Notes under the pieces: generated by a model
Database searches by the model: none
The model's input: the letters and a program-made list of their open reading frames with translations, nothing else
What the model was told of the DNA's origin: nothing
Part shown: positions 1-11,560 of the stretch, in pieces
Position numbering within the stretch: the first letter of the stretch is position 1
Layout of the letters: every line of letters starts with the position of its first letter
Translations under genes and position numbers: made by a program
NCBI GenBank assembly: GCA_019671005.1
Contig: CM033725.1
Location: forward strand, 35,734,678-35,798,677
DNA: 64,000 nucleotides
DNA from: Hibiscus mutabilis
Lineage: Eukaryota > Streptophyta > Magnoliopsida > Malvales > Malvaceae
Direction of reading: 5' to 3'

Positions 1-629
1 CAATCATAATTGGAACTCATGGCCAATGATACCACACATAAAGCAAAACTTTGGTAGACGATCGTACTTAGCCATACAAATGTGTGGCTGCCCGGTTTGA
101 ATAATCCTTCCCATAACCGTGCATCTCTTGATGGTTTTGGTGATGTTTATTTCAACCCTTATTTAAGGTATTCTCCCGTGCTACTTTCCATGTCACGTAA
201 ATCAATTGCAATACTCTTACCAAACTTGTTCTCAATTGCTTCTCCAACTCGACTATTCATGAAACCCAAGGGAACATCATAGATTTTTATCCAAATTGGA
301 AGGGGATCAAAGTTATACTCTTTCAGGCTGAGTATTCTATCAAAGGGTTTAAGGGCAAGTAGCTCACCATCGAAGGACCAAGGGCATCTGCCAAGCACAA
401 AATCCTTGTCTTCCACCTTCTTGGACTTGAGTAAAAACATATTTGGACCGAGGGTCGTGGCTTCCTCCAAGGGGTGATCTTTCCAAACTGAGAAATAGAT
501 CTTTATCAACATGGGACCATCAACAATTCTTGGCGAGACTAGTTTTCCTACAACCCATTTTTCCTTCGACCTGCTTTTTCCCCAACTCTTCGATCTCTTC
601 CATGACACAAAGTTCTTCTTCCATGACAC
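1..629 (-). pseudogene. DUF4283 / CCHC-type retroelement gag-like protein, partial
   Basis: The reading frame from 629 to 159 encodes a DUF4283-like domain. Its visible marks are GKLVSPRIVDG near residue 28, the LLKSKKVEDKDFVLGRCPW core, and IWIKIYDVPLGFM followed by the AIENKFG stretch. After a stop at about 159-161 the homology continues in another frame as MAKYDRLPKFCFMCGIIGH, the start of the CCHC_4 zinc knuckle that normally follows DUF4283, and it runs off the left edge. Such proteins are typically ORF1 of plant LINE-type or related retroelements and bind nucleic acid. The stop plus frame change suggests a decayed copy. The N-terminus is not clearly defined; I see no good promoter. The family call is from motif memory; the exact element type is not determined. 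Confidence 0.72.
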
Positions 630-2115
630 ATTTTATATAAGATTATTGAGAATGGGGTTGTTGGCATCTAATATATTGAGGATCCTATTGAATATGGACT
701 CTGGAGTGGAGTATGTAATATAAATTGTGGACGGATCTAGTCTTTATTTGTTGCTCACATTATTTTACTTTCTTTAATTTTCACCAAAAAGATAACCTTT
801 AATAAAAATGGTTATAAATATTTAACTATAAAAGGACTAGTCTTAGTCAAGATGGATCGGGTGGTCTGGAGGGGACGGTCGCCCCACTAAAATTTTGAAA
901 TTCGTATTTTCTATTGAAAATCTTTTTTCGCCCCCTAAAACTTTATATGCTGTAAAAACTCTTTTTCCCTTGACAATTACAATTTTTTTCTTTCTAAATA
1001 ACTTAAATTTGAATAACTAATAAAATTAAAAATATAATTTCATAAATAGTAAATTAATATATACATCTAAATTTAATAATTAATAAAATTATATTCAAAA
1101 TATAAGTTCATAAATAATGAATTAATGTATACATCTAAATTTAATAATTATTAAAATTACATTAAAAATAATTTCATAAATAAAAAATTAATATATATAT
1201 ATATATATCTTACATATACGCTTAGTAAAATGATATTAAAAAAATTAATTTTAATAATAATTAATATTAATAGATGCATGTGACAAAGAACACATTGGCG
1301 CCGGAGATGGTGATCGAAGATGTTAACGACACTAGAGTGAACAAATTGAGGATGGGCGGTGGTGATACTGGATTAGGGTTAAAAGAATTAACAAACAATT
1401 ACATCGAAAAAATATTATTATTATTCAAAGGACTGATACAATAATAGGTTGTTTATCCAATACAATCGAGGAGGCTTAAGTAACCCAATCTCAACAGAAA
1501 CAAAAACGGCCCAATAGATTTACAACTTGCCCAACGTATTACTAACAAACTTTAACTAATCAAAGCTCAATGAATTAAATCTTCTGATATTCTCCCTGCT
1601 TTCTTAAATTCTTGAACTTTTTCAATTTATCTTTGAACAATATAATAATGAACTGGTTTACTCATTAAGCTGGCATCCAAGAAGAAATAAGCTTTCTTTC
1701 TTCATTCACCATACTTTCTTTCAGAATTCTTTTTAAAAATTTGTATTTTATACTTGGTGACTTACCGAGAATCGAAAGAGTATATATTTCCTCCTTTCAT
1801 TCTTCTTTACTCATCTTTTTTATCCTACAAAATTTCATTCGAAATTCCTTCCGAAACCTCTTCTTCCTTCATCTTCATTGTCTTACTTCCCACTTATTTG
1901 AACCTTCTTTTTGTTAAGAGCAAGGCGGTCAAGCTACATGCTCCCGAGTGAAATCTGAAGCCCTCCTACAAGTAAGTAAACACCCTATTTTGTCTGGTTA
2001 ATGGAATGCAAGGCTGTTAAACACTATACACTCAGTAGAGATTTTCTTCCATGGACACTTGGAAGCTTCAAGTTCAATCCCAAAAGTCAGGCCATGATAA
2101 ATTACTATTGCAAAC
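630..2115. other. Unassigned AT-rich intergenic DNA
   Basis: I see no convincing gene here. Positions 840-990 and 1264-1380 are less AT-rich than the rest but give no recognisable protein in any frame. The 65-codon open frame at 1754-1951 is low complexity (F, S and L rich) and is not supported as a gene. The stretch is probably decayed transposon sequence. Confidence 0.5.
1020..1205. repeat. AT-rich tandem repeat, about 64-bp unit, about 3 copies
   Basis: Three successive units share TTCATAAATA, then AAATTAATRTATACATC, then TAAATTTAATAATTA. They start near 1020, 1090 and 1155, and the last is truncated into a TA-dinucleotide run at 1192-1209. The repeats are direct and imperfect. No coding content is seen. 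Confidence 0.7.
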
Positions 2116-2121
2116 TGTACT

Positions 2122-2580
2122 AGCCCAACGACCACCGCTTCTGAAGCAAGCGAGCTAAAATAGACAGAGGGTTGTCTGAGCGCCCGTCGTTTTTAAGAAG
2201 AGTTCATAGTAGGAATTAGCTCAACAAATGCCACTTCCGAAGCAAGCGGGCTAAAACAAACAAAAGGTCGTTTGAGCATCTGTCACTTTAAAGAAGCGTG
2301 CATAGTAGGAATCAGCTCAACGGTTGCCGCTTCCGAAGCAAGCGAGGTAAAATAGACAGAGGATCGTCTAAGCGTCCACCGCTTTTAAGAAGCGTGCATA
2401 GTAAGAATAAGCTCAATGGCCGCTGCTTCCAAAGCAAGCGAGCTAAAACAAACAGATGGTCATCTAAGCGTCCACTTTTTTAAAAAAACGTGCATAGTAG
2501 GAATCAGCTCAACAGGAACCACTTCCAAAGTGACCGAAAAATAAAAGGATCGCCTAAAATAAATAGAGGAATCAGCTCAA
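2122..2580. repeat. 96-bp minisatellite, about 4.7 copies
   Basis: The anchor AGCTCAAC/T recurs at 2218, 2314, 2410 and 2506, exactly 96 bp apart, and again at 2574 after a shortened last unit. Each full unit carries CGCTTCCGAAGCAAGCGAG-like, TAAGAAGCGTGCATAGTA-like and GAATCAGCTCAA-like blocks. Units differ by several substitutions, so the array is not recent. The period is divisible by three and an open frame crosses two units, but no start, context or codon signature supports a protein. Comparable arrays occur in the 3' regions of plant Gypsy elements, so a transposon origin is possible. Confidence 0.88.
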
Positions 2581-2589
2581 CGAAAACTC

Positions 2590-4465
2590 CAAATGATCAC
2601 CATATAAATAAGCATACAGTCTAACCATTAAAAATTTAATACAAGACGTGAATAATTTAGTACAAACCAAATGGTCGCATTATTACAAACATTGTAGTCC
2701 TGTAACCAAACGAAGCGAAGTACTTAAAGACTCTCCCAAGCAACCTTAATCTAGGGAAGACAAGAGGTCTGTATAGGTAACATACATAAAGATGGTGGAA
2801 TCCCCCTTGGTCCCGCTTCAACTCCGCCTCGACGGTCATCCAATGCAAACTGTTTAATGCCATAATTGTCGACGCCACAAGTAGCCACCTTGATCTTATA
2901 TACACAAGAAAGATGGAAAAAGTCCTATCACATTCACAGGTACAATACAACCTGCATTCGCCGCAACCCAATGTGGTTCCAAACACTGACGGACAAAAAT
3001 GGTTGAAGAGCCTTGCACTCAAGATATTCCAAATACAGTGTCCGCCCATATTTTTCACCACCAAAGGCCACTCATAGCCTTTCGAATTCTATCGTCTGCC
3101 GAAACAAATAACATAGACACTGCATAGCCCCTCCCAAATCTATAAAATGAAGTTTTTGTATACTGTTCGATACAACAAACATGTTTGTCTTCTCTCTCCC
3201 CCCAAGATGACACAAGCAAAGTTATACAACAGAAAAGACACAAAAGAAGTGATAAGCCGCCAGTAAATTAACTTATGAAAACATAAACCTAAGGGACTCC
3301 TATTTATAGCAAAGGTGAAAGCGTCAAGCTCTGACCTTCCCAATTTCAATATGGAAAACTACTATGTGAGCACTCAATTCCCAGATCTACAGATCTTGAG
3401 AAAACAACTTATGTTATGCAACCTTCAAAATCAATAAGCGTATGAATAGTCCTATACACCTACCAAAGCCATTCAAAACTTTCATTTTTTTCATCATGAT
3501 CTGCCTCGGATTATCTAAATCACCATAAAAGCTAACACCCGTTAAACATAATGCACGAGTATCAAAGAGCACAATTATAGCCAAAAGACAATACAACCAA
3601 TGAAATAACAAGATACAGTAAAATAGATTATGCTAACAACCAATACAACCAAAGACTACGAATAATGGAATAGCAACTAAGTGCAATGGTAACTAGAAAA
3701 ACCATCTCCCAGGGGGCAAAAACCCCATAAGTGCATCATACGCCAAACAAAAAAAATTAATTTTGTAAATCCACTTCCACAAGAAAGGCAAAATTCTTTT
3801 TCGACATCGGCATACAATAACTAAAAAAATACAAAATGAAACATTACGGGCCACAAAGGAAACAACAACGTAAACAGTTTCAACCTATATAGATAATCAT
3901 AATCCTTGTCACAACTCAAAACTCAAGGAAAAATTTATTCTATAATAGAGGATAGAACAAAATAACGCAAGCACAGACCAAGAGGTGAGGATAGAATAAT
4001 TTTGGCTTTATATAGTTGATATCGCAACTAAAGAAATCACAACTTCCTTATCAATATTATAAGAAAATACTAAAATAGTTCTTATCTTAAAAATATTCGC
4101 GAACCAAAAATTTTATTTTTCTTTCATCAAAAAGTGAGGCTTCGTAATTCTTGTGAGCCCAATTCAGTAAAATTCTATCCAGTAGAACGTGAGAATTATA
4201 AATCTCCAAAATAATATATAAGAACATCGCGAATAAAGTCATCACGACACCCATCAAAGGAGTCACTCCCTATCCAGGGGTCACCTCACCATGCTTTAAT
4301 TTAATTGTATATCATTCCACTTATGGTGTATTTGGTGAGATCTGTTGACTTTGTACATTATTCCGTTGTAAATAAGCGATCTTACCATAGATCCACTGTA
4401 ATCTTGAAGTTATATAATAAAATAGACAACAATCTTAGTCCCTACCGCAATTAGGGGGCATGAAC
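2590..4465. other. Unassigned region left of the chromovirus pol fragment
   Basis: No protein was recognised on either strand. Several open frames on the minus strand, the longest at 2657-3064 and 135 codons, are cysteine rich but match no family I know. The segment adjoins the broken reverse transcriptase at 4466. Near 4450-4465 the minus strand carries a purine-rich run (GGGTTGGGGGGT) that could be a polypurine tract, so 2.6-4.45 kb may include an LTR. I could not match it to the LTR at 10851-13271. Confidence 0.35.
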
Positions 4466-4710
4466 CCCCCAACCCACAATATGCTACACAGTAGAGCCAT
4501 CTTTCTTCTTGACAAAGAGGACCGAAGCTCCCCAATGAGAAGAACTTGGTCGAATAAAGCCTTTATCAAGTAATTCTTGAATCTGGGCTTTCATTTTTTT
4601 AGCTCGATGGCTGTCATTCGATAAGGTGCAATGGAAACTAGAACAGTTCTAGGTTTCAATTTGATGCCAAATTCCACTTCACGGGTTGGAGGTAAACCTA
4701 GAAGTTTATC
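4466..4710 (-). pseudogene. Chromovirus reverse transcriptase, N-terminal fragment
   Basis: The minus strand reads as the start of a Ty3/Gypsy chromovirus RT: a PTREVEFGIKLKPRT segment, APYRMTAIELKK, then after a frame break KAQIQELLDKGFIRPSSSHW and GASVLFVKKKDGS. This is the usual Del/Tekay order linking protease to RT. The sequence stops being RT directly after KKDGS (about 4480), so the catalytic palm, RNase H and integrase are absent. It lies downstream of the protease fragment on the same strand and belongs to the same element. It is clearly non-functional. Confidence 0.85.
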
Positions 4711-4902
4711 AGGAAAAAATATCATGGAATTCACACACGGTGTTAATGTCTGATAAACGAGGTTCACCCTTGGCTTCTAATGTCAAAGCATACAAGGAAG
4801 GGTTTCTTGAATTCATCAAAACAACGATCTCTCTGCCAAGGCCTCGAAGATACAATTTCCTCTTACTACAATCTACCCAAGCTTGGTGTTCACTAAGCCA
4901 AT

Positions 4903-5593
4903 CTAAACTAGTATAACATCAAACTCATGGATCGGTAATGCCAATAAATTGGCCAAAAATGAAATCCCTTGGATCATTAAAGGATAGTTCTTACATATAA
5001 GATTCACGGTGACACAATCACCCAACAGATTAGTTACAGAGATTCTCGATTCTATATGTTCAGAGGATAATCTATGCTTTTTAACTAACATAGTGCTTAT
5101 AAAGGAGTGAGTAGAACTAGGGTTAATCAATGCATATAAAGAATGTGAATACAAATCAATGGTACCTGCTCCTCCCTACTCCTTACATGGTACATCTGGG
5201 CAGAGGCCTTTGATTCCTTCTTTTTCGATGGTTTTCCCGAGCCGTTAGGTCTCCTTGTAGCTCCCGGTGATCCTTGTCTTGATCCCTTGCCTCGAAAGGA
5301 TTGAGCAGAGAATACAATGTTAGTCGGTGTAGCAGAAGATTTGGTTGTATTGAGAGGTCAATCTCAAATGAAATGGTCTTGCTCGCCAAAATAGAAACAA
5401 GCCCTAGACTGCTTGCGACATTGACCTGCTAGATGTTGGTTCTGACAATAGTTGCAAACAGGATACTGAGAGCTTCGATTCGAGCCTCTAGTGCTATCAA
5501 CCGAGGCCATCTTGGCAAAAGACTGAGTCATAGTCTATTGATTCTCGATGTTCCTCGAATGAGAAGGCTGTGGGTGCACATTCTGCTTAGGGC
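4903..5593 (-). pseudogene. Chromovirus gag zinc knuckles and aspartic protease
   Basis: Around 5480-5380 the minus strand encodes CNYCQNQHLAGQC followed by ACFYFGEQDHFI and a stop. This resembles the tandem zinc knuckles at the end of Del/Tekay gag, the second one having lost a cysteine. At 5154-4903 follows a retroviral-type protease segment with ALINPSSTHSFIS (family consensus has D where N stands), VTNLLGDCV, and the C-terminal LALPIHEFDVIL. The piece continues the gag seen at 9866-10704; the two were separated by the solo LTR at 5599-9865. The missing Asp, stops and frame breaks make it a pseudogene. Confidence 0.82.
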
Positions 5594-7134
5594 CTTGGTG
5601 TAGCGACGTTTTTCCTTTTCGCTACGGGTTATCCCCGTCATCTCTTGAAATTTGGATTTAAGGGGATTTCTTTGGAAAATTTTGATTTTTTGAAAACAAT
5701 AAAGATTTAGAGTCGCCACCGGCCACTTGGTTAAGGTAGGCCAGACACCACAAAACCAGAGATTCATTTTGAAAGGGTTCGGGAGTTGGTTACGTGTGGG
5801 AAAGGATTAACACCCCCAACACTCGAAAATCGGTACCAAAATATTTGTTGCTTTTAAATGGATAGAAATTGATGAAATTTAAATTGAATTTGATTAAGTG
5901 TACTTAATTGAAAATTGACCTTAGTGAAACAGGCTTTATCAAATCAGTTTATTCTAATTAATTTGGCATTTAATTAATAAAGACGACGATACATCGGACC
6001 ATAGATTAAACTGACATCAAATATGCTTGACTGCCGTGTTAATTTATGGGTCGAATTTTGTACGTCACCTTTATGCATGATGCAAACATTTGAGCATGAT
6101 GTTATGATTCACCAACTTTTAATTTTACCTTGGGACGGTAAAGATTAATCAAAATATTTGGTCAGTATCCATTAAGCCAGGACTATTACGATACAAATAT
6201 CGAAATTAATGAATACCTCATTTTTTATGGTTTCAATTAATTAATTGAAAATAAATGGGTCGTATGAATGACAATTAATATATATGGCAAAGACAAGCTT
6301 GTAAATAAACACACAAAAAGCCTACCAAAGCCCTAACCTAAAAGACCTAAATTATAAAAAATCAGTTAGTGATCGAATTATCAACTAGGTTATTCTAATA
6401 TTAACTTTAAATTAATTAAACCCTAAAAACTAGAAAAACCCTAATGATTTAGGAATTGTCTCGAATCGTGATTATTAACTCTATTAATTTTAAACTAATA
6501 TCTCAATAAGCCAATGATACTATTTAAAATTAGTCAAATTAATCAATCATGAATTCAATTTAAATGTCCACCTATGTCCAATGTCAATTTCATCCTAAAG
6601 GGTAATTAAGAAGTGTTTAACTAATTTAATGAATTTGACATTTATCCCAATAAGCCAAGGATAAATTAAAATTAATTAAACTAGTTCAAACCTTAATCTA
6701 ACTATGGCTCCAAAACCTAACCCTAAATCTAATTCAATTAATTTATGAATTGTGCCCCTATAAGCCGAGCCCACAATTTAAATTAATTAAAGTAAATTAA
6801 CTAAACTATCCTAAAAGGCTTAACCTAACAAATATAAAAAAGAGAACCCAAATATCATACATTAAAACATTAAATTATATGAAAATTACATTATATACAT
6901 ATAATAGGATATTATACATATATGTCTATATATATACACGTATAAATATATATTTTATATAAAACAAAAGCTTGATTCTAGAAGTTGCAATGTGGGCGTA
7001 TCTTCATCTAAACTATGTATTACATAATATATAAAACATATAACATATATACATGTCATATATCATATACAACGCATAAACAATATATATATATATACAT
7101 TAAACCATATATTGTATAATTTGAAACATATGTA

Positions 7135-7136
<2 letters not shown>

Positions 7137-7169
<33 letters not shown>
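7137..7169. repeat. (TA)n microsatellite
   Basis: An uninterrupted run of TA dinucleotides inside the AT-rich part of the solo LTR. It generates a spurious small open frame. Confidence 0.9.
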
Positions 7170-7171
<2 letters not shown>

Positions 7172-7279
7172 CCATGTATTATACGATAAAAACATTATGC
7201 CACATATATTTACCTTATACTATATACTACACAACCATGTATTATATAAAACATATATTATGAACCAACATGTGACACA

Positions 7280-7906
7280 TAGGGATGGCAACGGGGCGGA
7301 GCGGGTTTTTGGCCGCCCCAATATATTAATCCCAAAACCCGATTCTGCCCCGCCCCGGAAATAAAATAATAATTTACTCGCCCCGCCCCAATTTATAAAC
7401 CCTAAACCCGACCCCGACCCGAAAATGTAAAAAAATATATTAAATTTTGTCGACGATATATGTTAGATTCGATCGAATAACCATTATATTTACAAAATAT
7501 AAATTTCACAGACTTTAAACTATATATAAAATAAAATAAAACCAATTAAATTACTCATATGAAGAAAAAAATACATATTTTAAAAAATAAACTCGACCAT
7601 TGACTTTTAGAATCAAATATGTTAAAATTCGAACAATATCTAACAAAAATTTACGATAAAACAAACTAAAAAAATAGCTTGAAACTCCTAAAAGTACTTA
7701 TATATAGTGGTATTTTTATAAATATAATAAAAATAAATAAAAATAATAATAAAATATCAGGGCGGGGCGAGGAATTTTCATATCATATCAGAACCCACCC
7801 CGACCCGACTTTACATTTTTGAATACCCGTCCCGCCCCGATCCTCGAAAATCATAAGAAAAAACTCGTTCGGGTCAGGTCGGGGACGGGTAATTTTGCCA
7901 TCCCTA
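7280..7906. mobile_element. hAT-type MITE (627 bp) inside the solo LTR
   Basis: The ends are perfect 12-bp inverted repeats, TAGGGATGGCAA at 7280-7291 and TTGCCATCCCTA at 7895-7906. Flanks GTGACACA (7272-7279) and CTGACACA (7907-7914) form an 8-bp duplication with one mismatch, as expected for hAT transposons. Both ends are GC-rich (runs of CCCCGCCCC), while the middle is AT-rich. No transposase is encoded, so the element is non-autonomous. Confidence 0.92.
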
Positions 7907-8887
7907 CTGACACATATATACCACAAAAATTTCAATCATATATTCAAGCATACAAATATGAAAAAATAAAGCATAAAAAGGTTGAAATTAAACGAGAATA
8001 TAATAAACATCAATAAAAAAAATGCATGATAAAAATGGGTTTTAAGTCTAGATTTAGGACCAGATTAGCAAAATTGGAAGTTTTAAGGTCCAATCTAAGT
8101 AAAACATAAAAGGGACGAAATCGTGAAACTCTTTGAAACTCTAGGGGTTGCAGCCGTATTTTTAAAAGGCATAAACCCTTCGTGTGTAATAAAGGATGGA
8201 CGAAGGGACTAAAGGAGTGATTTTGAAAGGCGAAATGGCTGCGGGCGTGATTAAGGCGACATAGAGGGATTTGAAGAGGCAAATAACCCATTTGTTTTTA
8301 AAACAGGAATAAAACTCATTTTTTACCCAAAAATGAAAAAAATTTCTTCAAAAAAACTAATAACCCTCATCACTCTCTTCTTTTATCTCAAACCCAAATG
8401 AGCGTTGTCGTTCATCGGCGTAGAAACCCAAACACCGACCACCTTCTGCCCTATCGGCCGCTGCTCGGCGGCGGTCGGTGAACCATACCCTAACTTTAAA
8501 ACACGTCTCTTCCCCTTCTAAACCCATATTTAAAACTTGTTTCTTTAAAAAAAACTCCTCATTTGACTCAAAATCTAAAAAAACGAAGCCGTCTCTTTTG
8601 AAAACACAAGCAAAGAGTTCCCCCTTTGAGAGATTCCCAACCGGCTCACCACTTGCGACTTCTGAATGAAAACCGAACAGTTTGTTACCGAAAGGAATCG
8701 AAGAGACGAGAAGAATATCGAACGACCACTAAGGTAAAATGAAACCCTAGAACTCTTTTAAAGTATGATTCGAAATGAATAGTAGGGAGAAGGTACCTCT
8801 AAAATCCTTGAGGCTTTTTGTTTTTGTCTATTGATTTCTATGATTATCTTCGTTGTTGGCTAGGATTTTCAATTGATTTCTTTCGGT

Positions 8888-8896
8888 CTTTATATA
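8888..8896 (-). promoter_or_regulatory. Putative LTR TATA box (solo LTR)
   Basis: The minus strand reads TATATAAAG. The same motif in the same context occurs in the homologous Ogre-1 LTR at 17570-17578, and a TATA box is expected at the U3/R border. No transcription data are available. Confidence 0.55.
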
Positions 8897-9865
8897 ACCT
8901 GAATATTACATTGATTTGCATGCTTTACACAAAATAGAAAAATGGACATTAAAATTCTATTAGTTGATGCTTGTCCTTTTTGTTTGGATTCATCTAATAG
9001 TCTACCAATGTTGGTTTGTTGGGGAGATCATTCTGATATCCCTCTGATTTTTCTTGTATGTGATGAACGGCTTGAGGGAGAGGGGGGACCAGACGGATAC
9101 AACAAGCTGACGTGGCTGTTGACGTGGCTGGGAGATGGCGAGGTAGTGCTCGGCTATTGGCTCCTCCTACCAACGTGGAGGCGAAGGTGGCACTGGAGAG
9201 ATGAGGAGTCAGGTAGTGCTGCACACGTGCAAGTGTGGAGATGGAGAGCCGCGCGTGTGGCACTTGCAGGAGCTGACGGTTCAGGATGGGCTGCGCAAAA
9301 ATACAAGGGTGTTAGGGTTTGGATAAATTAGGGCTAGAGATTTAATTGTAACTGGGTCATAAACGGGCCTTTATCTTACTTGTTTGTACATGGACTCTAT
9401 ATATGTATGGACTGAATTTTAATAAAAGGTGGGCTGAGTTTTATTTAATGTTGGGCTTCTATTTAACTACAATAGTTTATATATATATATATATATTTGG
9501 GCTTTTTAATATAACAAACTTATGATTTAAAATAGATAGTAACCATAACCATCATAATCTTTCTACACTTTGAGATTTTAATATACTAATGATAATAATG
9601 GGATAGTAATAATGGATAAACCAAGATAAGAATAGTGATAAAAAATAATGGTGGTAAAGGAAATATCGAAATAATACTTATACCAATTTTGAATTTTTAA
9701 TGATAATTATATATATAACTAAGGGCTGAATATATATGGGCCCTTATTTAATTATACTAGTAGTAAACTTTTTGTTCTTTTTGGGTGTTATTAAAATTGA
9801 AAGCCCTTTTATTGCATTAAAAAAATGTAAAACGGGTCAACCCTCAGACAAAATTAGTGATTACA

Positions 9866-10704
9866 CTTGGTACTTCCCTTTCTTATTCCATTTAAGAGTT
9901 CAAGAATCATCTTTGAATCTCTTTTCAGATTTGCCTGTCCCACCGGTCTTCTGGCTTTCTGTTCTGCTTTAATGGCCTTAACTCGATTCACAAGATCTTT
10001 AAATCAGTAATGCCCAATGCAGTGAACATAAGGCGTAGCTCGTCACTGAGCCCAACAATGAACATTCAGCATTTCTCTTCCTCTTTTTAAATGTATTCGG
10101 CACCATACATGTAGTACTTGTAGAAATCATGGATGTACTACTCAACAGGTCGTCCACCTTACTTGAGATGGAGGAAGATGCTGCCTTTCTACGAGATAAA
10201 ACTCGTTGATGTACTTCTTTCAGAATTCTCAAAGAAAAAACTCCCAAGATATTGTGTCTTTGGAGAACGTAAGGATAATAGTCTCCCACTAATTAAGTGC
10301 CTCATCAACAAGCAATGCGAGGGCACACTCCAGCTTGTGTTCATCCGAACACTGCAACTGCTTGTTCAAGATTCTTAGCGTGTTACCCAACCAATATTCA
10401 ACAATTTCAGGATTTTCATCATCTTGACTAGTGAAGGTATAGGGTTGATGCTGCGATAGCTTGTTGATAGGGGCCCGAGCGTATTGGATAACATGTGCAG
10501 TAGGCTGCACAACCTGCTCAGCTCTCATCGAAGTCATAAATTGCTTGAACATGTCAGCCATGTTTCGATAACATTAAGCCTCATCATTTGGCATTCCTTG
10601 TTCAACATTTTGAGGTGGGGGATTAGGTGGATTCGGAGGATCTCCCCCTCTTATCGAGGAGACGGTGGCAAGCTCATTAATATGAGCTTCGTTAGTCTCA
10701 GACA
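9866..10704 (-). pseudogene. Chromovirus (Del/Tekay-like) gag
   Basis: The minus strand from about 10704 encodes MSETNEAHINELATVSS, a proline-rich linker, then MADMFKQFMTSM and the gag core. In the core AEYWL appears as VEYWLGN, followed by TLRILNKQLQCSDEHKLECA and LLVDEALN. The core continues after frame breaks to EKC-MFIVGLSDELRL near 10070-10020 and an arginine/lysine-rich tail. This is the Retrotrans_gag arrangement of plant chromoviruses, a capsid protein assembling virus-like particles. It is broken by stops and frameshifts and ends abruptly at the solo LTR, beyond which its zinc knuckles resume at 5593. It lies directly downstream of the primer-binding site at 10835. Confidence 0.86.
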
Positions 10705-10834
10705 TATCTATAATATAAAGAGATCGGGTTAGTCGGCAAGTCTCTATATACACAGTAAATAACTCTTAGGTGGTAAAATAATACAATAACAATGCAATAG
10801 GCTTCGGTTTAGTCCTAGAATCGACTAAACTCTA

Positions 10835-10846
10835 GCTTTGATACCA
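10835..10846 (-). promoter_or_regulatory. Primer-binding site, tRNA-iMet type (chromovirus)
   Basis: The minus strand reads TGGTATCAAAGC, one mismatch from TGGTATCAGAGC, the complement of the initiator-methionine tRNA 3' end used by Del/Tekay and many Copia elements. It lies 4 bp from the LTR end at 10851, which fixes the element's orientation as minus. Confidence 0.85.
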
Positions 10847-11239
10847 TAAATGTAACACCTATTTCCTGGTTTGGTAGAGAACCAGGTCGGAGTATGTTAC
10901 TGATGAACAATACAATGCAACTTTTAATCATTAATTGATGATACATTACGATGCTATACAATAAGAAGGAGTCAGTAATTCAATACGATCCTATAATTAT
11001 CAATGCATGACCAATTTTAAACTTTCACAAGTTTTAGGGTTAATTTGTAAAATTCAATAAATTAGGTGTCCTTTACTGAAATTAACCATACCACACGAAA
11101 ATTTAATCTATCAATAGTGATCATACAAAATTTCATATCAATCAGAGACCATTTACCCATTCAATTAGACTGATTAACAATCAGTGACCAAAATGCAACT
11201 TTTCATAAATTATTATCAAAGCTAATAACAGAAATATCT

Positions 11240-11560
11240 GTCACTATACCGATACTCAAAGGGGCCGTATTGGTACACAAAGCACATTTCATAAATTATT
11301 AGATTATAGTGACCAAAACCCGTATAGATACAATTTTGGTCGTATCGATACAAGTCCATCTATTTCGATACACCATAGAACTGTATAGATGCAATTTTTA
11401 CACTCAAATTCTAGTGTTGACTTTTCGTACTGATACACTAAAGTCCGTATCGATACTCCCTATTGACCTGGGTTGACTTGATCCAAATATGCAATACCGT
11501 ATCGATACACCATCACCTGTATTGATACGCCCTGTACTGTAATGACAGATTTTATCTGGT
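11240..11560. repeat. Cluster of degenerate GTATCGATAC palindromes
   Basis: At least nine sites match or nearly match the 10-bp palindrome GTATCGATAC, for example GTATCGATACA near 11341, 11442 and 11500, and one- to two-base variants (GTATTGATACG, GTATAGATAC). Many are followed by an A/CC-rich tail. They are irregularly spaced rather than in one strict tandem period. Confidence 0.75.

Larger units (their letters stand above)
5599..9865 (-). mobile_element. Solo LTR of an Ogre/Tat-type Ty3/Gypsy element
   Basis: The element begins TGTAGCGACG and ends GTGATTACA, the TG...CA termini of an LTR. It is flanked by an identical 5-bp duplication, CTTGG, at 5594-5598 and 9866-9870. No primer site, gag or pol of its own lies inside or beside it, so it is a solo LTR produced by LTR-LTR recombination. 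About 1.7 kb of its right part (8187-9865) matches 16955-18603, the LTR remnant of Ogre-1. It shares blocks with the Ogre-2 LTR (a GGGTTCGGGAG...CACCCCC block at 5775-5816). Orientation is inferred from Ogre-1. It interrupts a chromovirus and contains a hAT MITE; without that it would be about 3.6 kb. Confidence 0.93.

Noticed and set aside
2122..2580. CRISPR-like array
   Set aside because: Units repeat along their full length with no unique spacers, and the genome is plant-like.
2657..3064. 135-codon cysteine-containing open frame on the minus strand
   Set aside because: No recognisable domain, no supporting start context, and neighbouring frames are equally open in this AT/GC mix; it reads like chance.
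7134..7364. 76-codon protein beginning with tyrosine-isoleucine repeats
   Set aside because: Translation of the (TA)n microsatellite running into a hAT MITE end.
8942..9331. 129-codon open frame in the solo LTR, shared in part with 17624-17809
   Set aside because: The homologous LTR copy has a stop after 61 codons and the strand is opposite to element transcription; non-coding LTR sequence explains it.
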